From NCBI GenBank assembly GCA_902476265.1, contig CABSCP010000035.1:1-50286 (forward strand): a stretch of DNA of 50,286 nucleotides. Direction: 5' to 3'. The position numbers and the translations under genes were made by a program. The notes under the pieces are model-generated. The model saw only the letters and a list, made by a program, of their open reading frames with translations. It was not told the origin of the DNA and made no database searches. The DNA is from an uncultured Lachnospiraceae bacterium (GTDB lineage Bacteria > Bacillota > Clostridia > Lachnospirales > Lachnospiraceae). Below, piece after piece: positions 44,328 to 50,286 of the stretch. The number at the start of each line of letters is the position of its first letter. The stretch's first letter is position 1.

Positions 44328-44361
44328 GAGAAACCCGCTTTCCGGCGGGTTTCTCGTTTTT
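44328..44361 (+). terminator. Terminator of the MacAB-like operon
   Basis: GAGAAACCCGC (44328-44338) pairs perfectly with GCGGGTTTCTC (44345-44355); GTTTTT follows. Confidence 0.92.
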
Positions 44362-44371
44362 CATTTTTGGC

Positions 44372-44400
44372 TTGACCGGCCTAATTTTCTGTTGTAGTCT
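44372..44400 (+). promoter_or_regulatory. Promoter for the YcxB-like gene and tsa cluster
   Basis: TTGACC (44372-44377), a 17-base spacer and TAGTCT (44395-44400); a TAATAAT just after is an alternative -10. Confidence 0.5.
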
Positions 44401-44446
44401 AATAATGTCCGGCCCGCAGCACTGCGGAGGCCGTCAGGAGGATGAA

Positions 44447-44920
44447 ATGTTGGAATTTGATGTAAAAATAAATGCCGGCGTTCTTTATGACTATATGCTG
44501 CATCACACTTATTCGGGGGCTGCCGGCATTTTGGGAAGCGCTGTAGGCGCGCTGGGAGTGGTCGCCTTTTTTATGAACGGCTATCCTCTTTATCTGATTT
44601 TTGGCGTAGTTATTTTGGTATACCAGCCGGTATCCCTTTATTTACGTGCAAAGAAGCAGGCGTTAAGCCCTGTTTTCAAAGAGCCGCTGCATTATAAAAT
44701 GACGGAAGAAGGCGTTACGGTTTCCCAGGGGGAGACGGAACAGTTCCAAAAGTGGGAAGATATGTATAAGGCGGTATCCACAGGACGCAGCCTGATTTTG
44801 TATACAGGCAGGATCAATGCCAGCATTTTCCCCAGAAAGGATCTGGGAGAGAAACAGGTGGACGTGATCGCCATGATTTCCAAACATATGCCTCCTAAAA
44901 AAGTGCAGATCAGATTTTAG
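44447..44920 (+). CDS. YcxB-like membrane protein, 157 residues
   Basis: A short N-terminal segment (FDVKINAGVLYDYMLHHTY) leads into two membrane helices (about 25-43 and 48-66). A soluble domain follows with LHYKMTEEGVTVSQGETEQFQKWEDMYKAV and ISIFPRK-like text, the pattern of the YcxB-like C-terminal domain. The function is not known in the family. The ATG at 44447 has CAGGAGG upstream; the open frame reaches back to 44372 without a site. It is 14 bases before tsaE, so it is probably the first gene of the tsa transcript. Confidence 0.8.
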   Translation: MLEFDVKINAGVLYDYMLHHTYSGAAGILGSAVGALGVVAFFMNGYPLYLIFGVVILVYQPVSLYLRAKKQALSPVFKEPLHYKMTEEGVTVSQGETEQFQKWEDMYKAVSTGRSLILYTGRINASIFPRKDLGEKQVDVIAMISKHMPPKKVQIRF

Positions 44921-44934
44921 AGGAAAGGAACGTT

Positions 44935-45375
44935 ATGATAATAGAAAGCTTCTGTGCAGAAGACACCTTTTCTTTCGGAAAGACAATCGGAGAAAGCGCC
45001 GTACCCGGACAGGTATATACGCTGATCGGCGATCTGGGCGTGGGAAAAACCGTATTCACTCAGGGAGTGGCAGCCGGACTTGGCATTACGGAACCGGTGA
45101 GCAGCCCTACTTTTACCATCGTGCAGGTGTATGACGAAGGAAGGATGCCCTTTTACCATTTCGACGTATACCGCATCGGAGATGTGGAGGAAATGGAAGA
45201 AATCGGATACGAGGACTGTTTTTACGGAAACGGCCTGTGTCTGATCGAATGGGCCAATCTGATTGAGGAAATCCTGCCCGGCCATTATACGGAAATCAGG
45301 ATAGAAAAGGATTTGGAAAAAGGATTTGATTATCGGAAAATTACGGTGACGGAAAAGAAAGGGCAACAAGAATGA
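44935..45375 (+). CDS. tsaE: tRNA t6A synthesis ATPase TsaE
   Basis: This 146-residue P-loop protein has Walker A GDLGVGKTVFTQG near residue 33, then VSSPTFTIVQVYDEG and FYHFDVYRIGD with the conserved acidic residue, and a C-terminal EWANLIEEILP. It works with TsaB and TsaD to make N6-threonylcarbamoyladenosine at tRNA position 37, resetting the complex by ATP hydrolysis. It overlaps tsaB by four bases. TsaC/Sua5, which makes the threonylcarbamoyl-AMP, is not in this window. Confidence 0.96.
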   Translation: MIIESFCAEDTFSFGKTIGESAVPGQVYTLIGDLGVGKTVFTQGVAAGLGITEPVSSPTFTIVQVYDEGRMPFYHFDVYRIGDVEEMEEIGYEDCFYGNGLCLIEWANLIEEILPGHYTEIRIEKDLEKGFDYRKITVTEKKGQQE

Positions 45376-46139
45376 AAATTCTGGCTTTGGACAGTTCCGG
45401 TCTGGTGGCCGGCGTGGCTTTGATACAGGACGATGTCCTGATCGCGGAATATACCACCAATTATAAAAAGACACATTCCCAGACCCTGCTCCCCATGCTG
45501 GATGAAATCAAAAAAATGGTGGAGCTGGATCTGCATACCGTCGATGTGATCGCGGTTTCGGCAGGTCCCGGTTCTTTCACCGGACTGCGCATCGGATCGG
45601 CTACCGCAAAGGGCCTGGGCCTTTCTCTGGGGATTCCCATTGCGGCGGTGCCCACGGTGGATGCCCTGGCTTATAATCTCTATGGGACCGATAAGCTGGT
45701 CTGTCCTCTCATGGACGCAAGACGCAGCCAGGTATATACCGGGATTTATACCTTTGAAAAAAAAGAAGATGCATACCGGCAAAAAAACGTCCTGGAGCAA
45801 TGCGCGCTGCCGGTGCAGGCGCTGGCGGAAAAACTCAATACGCTGGACAGAGAAGTGATCTTTTTGGGAGACGGCGTGCCGGTTTACAAAGAGACTTTAA
45901 AGGAGTTGCTGCAGATTCCCTTCAGCTTTGCTCCTGCCAGCTGTAATCGGCAGAGGGCGGCCTCGGTGGGAGTGCTGGGCGCCCTTCTGGCCCGGGAGAA
46001 TAAGCTGGTGAGCGCGGACGCTTTTGCGCCGGAATATCTGCGCATGTCCCAGGCGGAGCGGGAACGGATGGAAGCCGACGAAATGCAGCGGGAACGCATG
46101 AAGGCGGGGATCACTCCCCGGAACAGGGCAGGGAACTGA
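45372..46139 (+). CDS. tsaB: tRNA t6A synthesis protein TsaB
   Basis: This 255-residue ASKHA-fold partner of TsaD has the typical start ILALDSSGLVAGVALI, then THSQTLLPMLDEI and the strongly conserved VSAGPGSFTGLRIGSATAKGLG (about 55-76), and MDARRSQVYTG near 112. It forms the scaffold TsaD-TsaB-TsaE. The C-terminal 20 residues are an Arg/Met/Glu-rich tail (ERERMEADEMQRERMK). The start overlaps tsaE (ATGA). Confidence 0.96.
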   Translation: MKILALDSSGLVAGVALIQDDVLIAEYTTNYKKTHSQTLLPMLDEIKKMVELDLHTVDVIAVSAGPGSFTGLRIGSATAKGLGLSLGIPIAAVPTVDALAYNLYGTDKLVCPLMDARRSQVYTGIYTFEKKEDAYRQKNVLEQCALPVQALAEKLNTLDREVIFLGDGVPVYKETLKELLQIPFSFAPASCNRQRAASVGVLGALLARENKLVSADAFAPEYLRMSQAERERMEADEMQRERMKAGITPRNRAGN

Positions 46140-46140
46140 G

Positions 46141-46587
46141 ATGGGAGAGATTCCTTTCCGATTGGAATATATGGAAGAAAAAGATGCAAAACCGGCGGCT
46201 CTTCTGGAGGCAGAATGCTCCAGAGAACCCTGGACCAGGGAAGCCTATCTGGAAGCGCTGCAAAATGAAAACGCGCTCTATGTGACGGCCAAAAAAGAGG
46301 GCAGGCTGATCGGCTGCTGCGGGATCTGGCAGTCATTTGAAACAGGGGATATCTGTAATGTGGCGGTAGCGCCAGACTGCAGACGACAGGGCGTGGCGGA
46401 AGAAATGCTGGGCTATTTGATGGAACAGGCCCGAAAACGGGGAATGGAGCAGTTTACCCTGGAGGTGAGAAGCGCAAATACCCCAGCCATCAGGTTGTAT
46501 GAAAAGCTCGGTTTTGTAACGGAAGGCGTGCGGCGGGGATTTTATGATGCGCCCAAAGACGACGCCCTCATCATGTGGAAGAGATAG
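46141..46587 (+). CDS. rimI: Ribosomal protein S18-alanine N-acetyltransferase RimI
   Basis: This 148-residue GNAT acetyltransferase has the acetyl-CoA loop VAPDCRRQGVAEEMLGYLM (about 77-95) and the C-terminal RSANTPAIRLYEKLGFVTEGVRRGFYD pattern of RimI. It is expected to acetylate the N-terminus of ribosomal protein S18. It starts one base after tsaB, the usual tsaB-rimI pairing. Confidence 0.94.
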   Translation: MGEIPFRLEYMEEKDAKPAALLEAECSREPWTREAYLEALQNENALYVTAKKEGRLIGCCGIWQSFETGDICNVAVAPDCRRQGVAEEMLGYLMEQARKRGMEQFTLEVRSANTPAIRLYEKLGFVTEGVRRGFYDAPKDDALIMWKR

Positions 46588-46716
46588 GAAGCGCATGGAA
46601 GATTTACCGGTACCTTTGGCGGCTGAAATCAGGTATACTTAGAAGAAACCGGCACAGCAAAAGCTGATGCCCCCCAATCCCGATACAGGGGTTTTGCGAA
46701 AGAAGGAGAGGATACC

Positions 46717-46962
46717 ATGCGCAAGTTCCAGGAAGATCAGAAAACATTACAGGCTGTCATCTGTAACAGATGCGGCAGACAATTAAAGGTAGAGGACGGA
46801 ATGTTAAAAGAAGGCTGTTTCGAAGGAAAACAGGTTTTCGGCTATTTCAGTTCCATGGACGGCGTCCGCCACAGCTTTGATCTGTGTGAGGCGTGCTACA
46901 AAGAACTGACGGCCGCCTTTGTGATTCCTGTGACAGAGGAAGAGGTGACGGAACTTCTTTAA
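46717..46962 (+). CDS. Small zinc-ribbon-like protein, 81 residues
   Basis: This 81-residue acidic protein has two Cys pairs, CNRC (16-19) and CEAC (about 57-60), arranged like a zinc ribbon with about 37 residues between. The middle holds FGYFSSMDGVRHSFDLCE and the tail is Glu-rich. No membrane segment. The ATG at 46717 has GAAGGAGAGG upstream. It lies between rimI and the RNase Z gene in a translation-related cluster; a role in RNA or zinc handling is only guesswork. No named family is recognised. Confidence 0.75.
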   Translation: MRKFQEDQKTLQAVICNRCGRQLKVEDGMLKEGCFEGKQVFGYFSSMDGVRHSFDLCEACYKELTAAFVIPVTEEEVTELL

Positions 46963-46999
46963 AGCCGTCTTTGCCCATCGGTTTGAGGTAGGATAGAAT

Positions 47000-47911
47000 A
47001 TGCTGGAAGTTTGTCTTTTGGGAACCGGCGGGATGATGCCGCTGCCATACCGGTGGCTCACATCCCTGATGGCCCGTTATAATGGAAAAAGTATTTTGAT
47101 TGATTGTGGGGAAGGCACTCAGATTGCCATGAAGGAAAAAGGCTGGAGTCCCAAACCCATCGATATTATCTGTTTCACTCATTTTCATGCAGATCATATC
47201 AGCGGCCTGCCGGGCATGCTCCTCACCATGGGGAATGCGGAACGGACGGAGCCGCTTCTTCTGATTGGACCCAAAGGGCTGACAAAAACAGTGAATGCGC
47301 TGCGGGTGATTGCACCGGAACTGCCGTTTCCCATTCAGTGTGTGGAAATCACGGAACCGGAGCAGACATTTGCGTTCGACGGCTTCTCTATCGAAGCCTT
47401 CCGGGTGAATCATAACGTGGTCTGCTACGGTTACAGCATTGTGGTGCCGCGTGCGGGGAAATTCCGGCTGGAAAAAGCCGAAGCGCTGGGAATCGAGAAG
47501 CGCTATTGGAATAAGCTCCAAAAGGGCGAAACGATTGAACTGGACGGAAAGATATTTACGCCGGACATGGTCATGGGCAGTGCCAGAAAAGGGCTGAAGG
47601 TTACTTACTGCACGGATACCAGGCCCACGGAAGGAATTGTAAAAAATGCGACAGGAGCGGATCTTTTCATCTGCGAAGGCATGTACGGGGAACCGGAAAA
47701 AAAGGATAAGGCGAAAGAACATAAACATATGACGTTTCTGGAAGCCGCGGATATGGCCAGACGCGCTTGTGCAGGAAAGCTCTGGCTCACCCATTACAGC
47801 CCTTCTCTGGTATATCCGGAGGATTTCATGGGCGGTGTGCGCAAGATTTTCCCCGGTGCGGTTGCAGCAAAAGATGGCAGAACGGAAGACCTGATGTTTG
47901 AAGAGGATTAA
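47000..47911 (+). CDS. rnz: Ribonuclease Z
   Basis: This 303-residue metallo-beta-lactamase-fold endonuclease cuts the 3' trailer of tRNA precursors that lack an encoded CCA. The zinc motif HFHADH (about 59-64) follows ILIDCGEGTQ. Further ligands lie in FRVNHNVVCYGY, YCTDTRPT and a C-terminal THYSPS. Length and layout fit the short bacterial form. All three tRNA genes in this window lack CCA, consistent with need for this enzyme. The ATG at 47000 has GGTAGGA upstream; tsaD starts three bases after its stop. Confidence 0.95.
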   Translation: MLEVCLLGTGGMMPLPYRWLTSLMARYNGKSILIDCGEGTQIAMKEKGWSPKPIDIICFTHFHADHISGLPGMLLTMGNAERTEPLLLIGPKGLTKTVNALRVIAPELPFPIQCVEITEPEQTFAFDGFSIEAFRVNHNVVCYGYSIVVPRAGKFRLEKAEALGIEKRYWNKLQKGETIELDGKIFTPDMVMGSARKGLKVTYCTDTRPTEGIVKNATGADLFICEGMYGEPEKKDKAKEHKHMTFLEAADMARRACAGKLWLTHYSPSLVYPEDFMGGVRKIFPGAVAAKDGRTEDLMFEED

Positions 47912-47914
47912 AAA

Positions 47915-48952
47915 ATGACGGATACGAAAGAAAAAGATGTGTTGATTCTGGCAATTGAAAGCTCCTGTGATGAAACGGCTGCCGCCGTGGTGAAAAACGG
48001 AAGGGAAGTCCTCTCCAATGTAATTTATTCCCAGATTGACCTGCACACGCTCTATGGAGGCGTGGTGCCGGAAATCGCGTCCAGAAAGCATATTGAAAAG
48101 ATCAATCAGGTGGTGGAAAAGGCGCTGTCGGACGCGGGAATCTCATTGGAAGAGATTACAGCGGTGGCGGTGACCTACGGTCCCGGCCTGGTAGGAGCGC
48201 TTCTGGTGGGAGTTTCCGCAGCGAAGGCGATTGCCTTTGCGACAGAAAAACCGTTGGTGGGCGTTCATCATATCGAAGGTCATATCTGTGCCAATTATAT
48301 CGAAAATAAGGATCTGGAACCTCCCTTTTTATGTCTGGTGGTATCGGGCGGCCACTCTCACCTGGTAATGGTGAAAGACTATGGGGAATATGAAATCCTG
48401 GGCAGAACCAGGGATGATGCGGCCGGAGAAGCTTTTGACAAGGTGGCCCGGGCCATCGGGCTGGGATATCCCGGGGGGCCTAAGGTGGATCAGGTTTCCA
48501 GGGAAGGAAATCCGGATGCCATTCACTTCCCCCGCGCCAAAGTTGTGGATAACGTATACGATTTCAGCTTCAGCGGTTTAAAATCCGCGGTTTTAAATTA
48601 TCTGAACGGCTGTCAGATGAAGGGGATTGAGATCAATCAGGCGGATGTGGCGGCATCTTTCCAAAAGGCGGTTGTGGATGTGCTGGTGGATCATTCCATG
48701 GAAGCGGTGGAAAAATACGGAATGAAGGAATTCGCCATAGCAGGAGGCGTGGCTTCCAACAGCCATTTGCGGGAAGCGTTGGAAAAAGCCTGCGCGCAGC
48801 GCAGCATTACCTTTTATCATCCGTCTCCTGTTTTTTGTACGGATAATGCGGCGATGATTGGTGTGGCCGGCTATTATGAATACAGAAAAGGCGTAAGACA
48901 CGGCTGGGATTTAAACGCCGTACCGAATTTAAAGCTGGGGGAGCGGATCTGA
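47915..48952 (+). CDS. tsaD: tRNA t6A transferase TsaD
   Basis: This 345-residue ASKHA-fold enzyme transfers the threonylcarbamoyl group to A37 of ANN-reading tRNAs. The metal-binding motif HHIEGHICANY lies near residue 115. Other signatures are AIESSCDETAAAVV at the N-terminus, GGVVPEIASRKH, VTYGPGLVGALLVG, LVVSGGHSHLV and AGGVASNSHLRE. The family was earlier called Gcp. Its stop codon shares one base with the ispD start (TGATG). Confidence 0.97.
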   Translation: MTDTKEKDVLILAIESSCDETAAAVVKNGREVLSNVIYSQIDLHTLYGGVVPEIASRKHIEKINQVVEKALSDAGISLEEITAVAVTYGPGLVGALLVGVSAAKAIAFATEKPLVGVHHIEGHICANYIENKDLEPPFLCLVVSGGHSHLVMVKDYGEYEILGRTRDDAAGEAFDKVARAIGLGYPGGPKVDQVSREGNPDAIHFPRAKVVDNVYDFSFSGLKSAVLNYLNGCQMKGIEINQADVAASFQKAVVDVLVDHSMEAVEKYGMKEFAIAGGVASNSHLREALEKACAQRSITFYHPSPVFCTDNAAMIGVAGYYEYRKGVRHGWDLNAVPNLKLGERI

Positions 48953-49689
48953 TGGAAAAGAAGTTTTGTACCGCGGTCGTGCTCGCGGCCGGTCAGGGAA
49001 AGAGGATGGGTACCAAAACTGCCAAGCAGTATCTGCAGATCGGAGAGAAGCCGCTTCTTTATTATACGCTGCGCGCATTTGAGAATTCCCCGCTGATCGA
49101 CGCTGTCATTCTGGTGGTAGGGGACATTTCTCAGATTCATTATTGTAAAAATGAAATTATCGATGTATATCAATTCCAGAAAGTGGATACGATTACGGTG
49201 GGGGGAAAGGAACGGTATGATTCCGTTCTCCGCGCCCTGAACGTCATCCACGATGATATGCCGAAACGGGCGAGGGATGGCTATGTGTTCATTCACGACG
49301 GGGCCAGACCCGTGGTAACGCAGGACATACTGGAGCGCTGCTTTGCCGGAGTTGAGAGTAACGGGGCCTGCGTGGCGGGAATGCCTGTAAAGGATACCAT
49401 TAAAATTGCGGATGAAAACGGTTTTGCAGCGGTAACGCCCAGACGGGATCTTGTGTGGATGATCCAGACCCCCCAGGCATTTTCTTTTTCGTTAATTTAT
49501 CAGGCCTATTGTGAAATGGACAAAAGCAGGGCCCGGCTGGAAGCAGACGGAATTAAAATTACGGATGATGCCATGGTGGTAGAGACTTTTACCGATAAAA
49601 AAGTGAAGCTGGCGGAAGGCTCCTATGAGAATATCAAGGTGACAACACCGGATGATTTAAAGCTTGCGGAAGCTTTTTTGATCAACTGA
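48952..49689 (+). CDS. ispD: 2-C-methyl-D-erythritol 4-phosphate cytidylyltransferase
   Basis: This 245-residue nucleotidyltransferase makes CDP-methylerythritol in the MEP isoprenoid pathway. Signatures are VVLAAGQGKRMG (CTP binding, 9-20), KQYLQIGEKPLLYYTL, GGKERYDSVLRAL, HDGARPVVT and TPQAFSFSLI, with KVTTPDDLKLAE at the end. It is about ten residues longer than many homologues, between GDISQIHYCKNEII and FQKVDTI. It overlaps tsaD by one base. No other MEP gene is in the window. Confidence 0.95.
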   Translation: MEKKFCTAVVLAAGQGKRMGTKTAKQYLQIGEKPLLYYTLRAFENSPLIDAVILVVGDISQIHYCKNEIIDVYQFQKVDTITVGGKERYDSVLRALNVIHDDMPKRARDGYVFIHDGARPVVTQDILERCFAGVESNGACVAGMPVKDTIKIADENGFAAVTPRRDLVWMIQTPQAFSFSLIYQAYCEMDKSRARLEADGIKITDDAMVVETFTDKKVKLAEGSYENIKVTTPDDLKLAEAFLIN

Positions 49690-49776
49690 AAAACGTGCTT
49701 TTATGTGCTTACCCCCTTATACAATGAGGGTAAGAAAACAAAATGAAAAAAAACTAAAATTTTTTGTAAAAATTGG

Positions 49777-49805
49777 TTGACACTGGGAATAGTTTTTGAT
49801 AGAAT
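49777..49805 (+). promoter_or_regulatory. Strong promoter of the tRNA-Ser genes
   Basis: A consensus TTGACA (49777-49782), a 17-base spacer and TAGAAT (49800-49805) with TGA before it, about 53 bases before the first tRNA. Confidence 0.85.
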
Positions 49806-49857
49806 ACATCTTGCGCTGATGAAGTGCAGACAACACGAAAGACATGAAGTGTGACCC

Positions 49858-49943
49858 GGAGAGGTATCGAAGCGGTCATAACGAGGCGGTCTTGAAAACC
49901 GTTTGTCCGAAAGGGCGCGTGGGTTCGAATCCCACCCTCTCCG
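49858..49943 (+). tRNA. tRNA-Ser (anticodon UGA)
   Basis: An 86-base tRNA: acceptor GGAGAGG with CCTCTCC and discriminator G, anticodon stem CGGT/ACCG around the loop CTTGAAA with anticodon TGA, a long variable arm typical of serine tRNAs and T arm GTGGG TTCGAAT CCCAC. No CCA is encoded. Confidence 0.96.
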
Positions 49944-50028
49944 TTAGATTCAGATACGCAGTCTTGCGGAGCGCGGCTGTGATTTGAATCAGTTCAAACA
50001 GAATAGTTGATGTTAAATCAGCACATGT

Positions 50029-50118
50029 GGAGAAGTACCCAAGATGGCTGAAGGGACACCCCTGGAAAGGGTGCAGGTCGTTAATAGCGGCGCGAGGGTT
50101 CAAATCCCTCCTTCTCCG
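50029..50118 (+). tRNA. tRNA-Ser (anticodon GGA)
   Basis: A 90-base tRNA: acceptor GGAGAAG with CTTCTCC and discriminator G, anticodon stem CACCC/GGGTG around the loop CTGGAAA with anticodon GGA, long variable arm and T arm GAGGG TTCAAAT CCCTC. No CCA is encoded. It lies 85 bases after the first serine tRNA, probably on the same transcript. Confidence 0.96.
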
Positions 50119-50156
50119 TTCGCTCGAAACGAGAGCGAAAAAGTTTAAAAAAGTTG

Positions 50157-50185
50157 TTGACAAACGACAGAGTGTGTGATAACAT
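50157..50185 (+). promoter_or_regulatory. Strong promoter, probably of an rRNA operon beyond the window
   Basis: A consensus TTGACA (50157-50162), a 17-base spacer and TAACAT (50180-50185) with TGA before it. The remaining 100 bases to the window end have no reading frame and look like a clostridial rRNA leader, with an AT-rich stretch and the segment near 50261-50285. The 16S gene itself is not reached, so the rRNA assignment is an inference. Confidence 0.6.
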
Positions 50186-50286
50186 ATACAAGCTGTCAAA
50201 CACGACAACGAAATGATCCGAAAGGGTCGCACAGAACCTTGACAAATAAACAGTAATGCAACCCTGAAAATTCCAAGAAAACAGGA

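Noticed and set aside
46634..46639. TATACT before the small zinc-ribbon gene as a promoter
   Set aside because: No acceptable -35 lies 16-18 bases upstream and there is no extended -10; the gene can be read from the tsa transcript.
46847..48091. 414-codon open frame on the minus strand across rnz
   Set aside because: It is antisense to rnz and its flanks, has no ribosome site or family match, and its His- and Phe-rich composition is that of a mirror frame.
49708..49734. CTTACCC/GGGTAAG hairpin after ispD as a terminator
   Set aside because: The 7-bp stem is followed by A residues, not T, so it is not a canonical terminator in the plus direction.
50119..50140. Hairpin TTCGCTC/GAGCGAA after the second tRNA-Ser as a terminator
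   Set aside because: It is followed by A residues rather than a T run. It may be a processing signal, but that cannot be supported.

Overview
The window reads as a piece of the chromosome of a gut-type clostridium, most likely family Lachnospiraceae (Bacillota). This is inferred from gene content: ptb-buk butyrate genes, secA next to prfB, an ECF-type RibU under an FMN riboswitch, several YesM/YesN two-component systems beside CUT1-type sugar ABC importers, and cytoplasmic glycosidases. Gene starts carry strong AGGAGG-type ribosome binding sites. No species is claimed. Apart from the tail of a group II intron at the left edge, no mobile element, phage or CRISPR array was seen.

Layout. 1-148: 3' end of a group II intron. 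149-4824: a lantibiotic-immunity-like ABC exporter (ATPase plus two permeases, minus strand), divergent from an OmpR-family regulator and sensor kinase, with four CTTGAG repeats at an exact 11-base period between them. 4905-6749: a YbaK-type deacylase, an unlisted 59-residue membrane protein and mtnA. 6895-14926: a sugar importer (two permeases and a binding lipoprotein), a YesN/YesM system and a cytoplasmic Cys-type sulfatase, which together look like a sulfated-sugar uptake locus. 14946-15359: a C_GCAxxG_C_C protein with a 62-base fold-back element upstream. 15652-17660: ptb-buk. 17816-18172: an orphan 118-residue protein with its own promoter and inverted-repeat operator. 18269-26702: a second YesN/YesM pair divergent from a binding protein, two permeases and a GH38 alpha-mannosidase. 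26733-26805: tRNA-Val(GAC).

27025-30843: secA and prfB (without the usual programmed frameshift). 30983-32209: two small membrane proteins on the minus strand. 32656-35088: tex with a basic linker insertion. 35194-39338: a GH51 arabinofuranosidase and a tandem GH43 protein. 39451-40515: FMN riboswitch and ribU. 40789-44323: a MacA/MacB-like tripartite transporter. 44447-49689: a YcxB-like protein, then tsaE, tsaB, rimI, a small zinc-ribbon protein, rnz, tsaD and ispD. 49858-50118: tRNA-Ser(UGA) and tRNA-Ser(GGA). The window ends in a strong promoter and leader that probably drive an rRNA operon just outside it.

How it fits together. Most of the window serves two purposes. One is sensing and import of host or plant oligosaccharides, followed by intracellular breakdown by a sulfatase, alpha-mannosidase, arabinofuranosidase and GH43, with butyrate as a fermentation end product. 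The other is housekeeping: protein export, translation termination, t6A tRNA modification, tRNA 3' processing and isoprenoid synthesis. The antimicrobial-peptide module and the MacAB-like pump are the defence and export elements.
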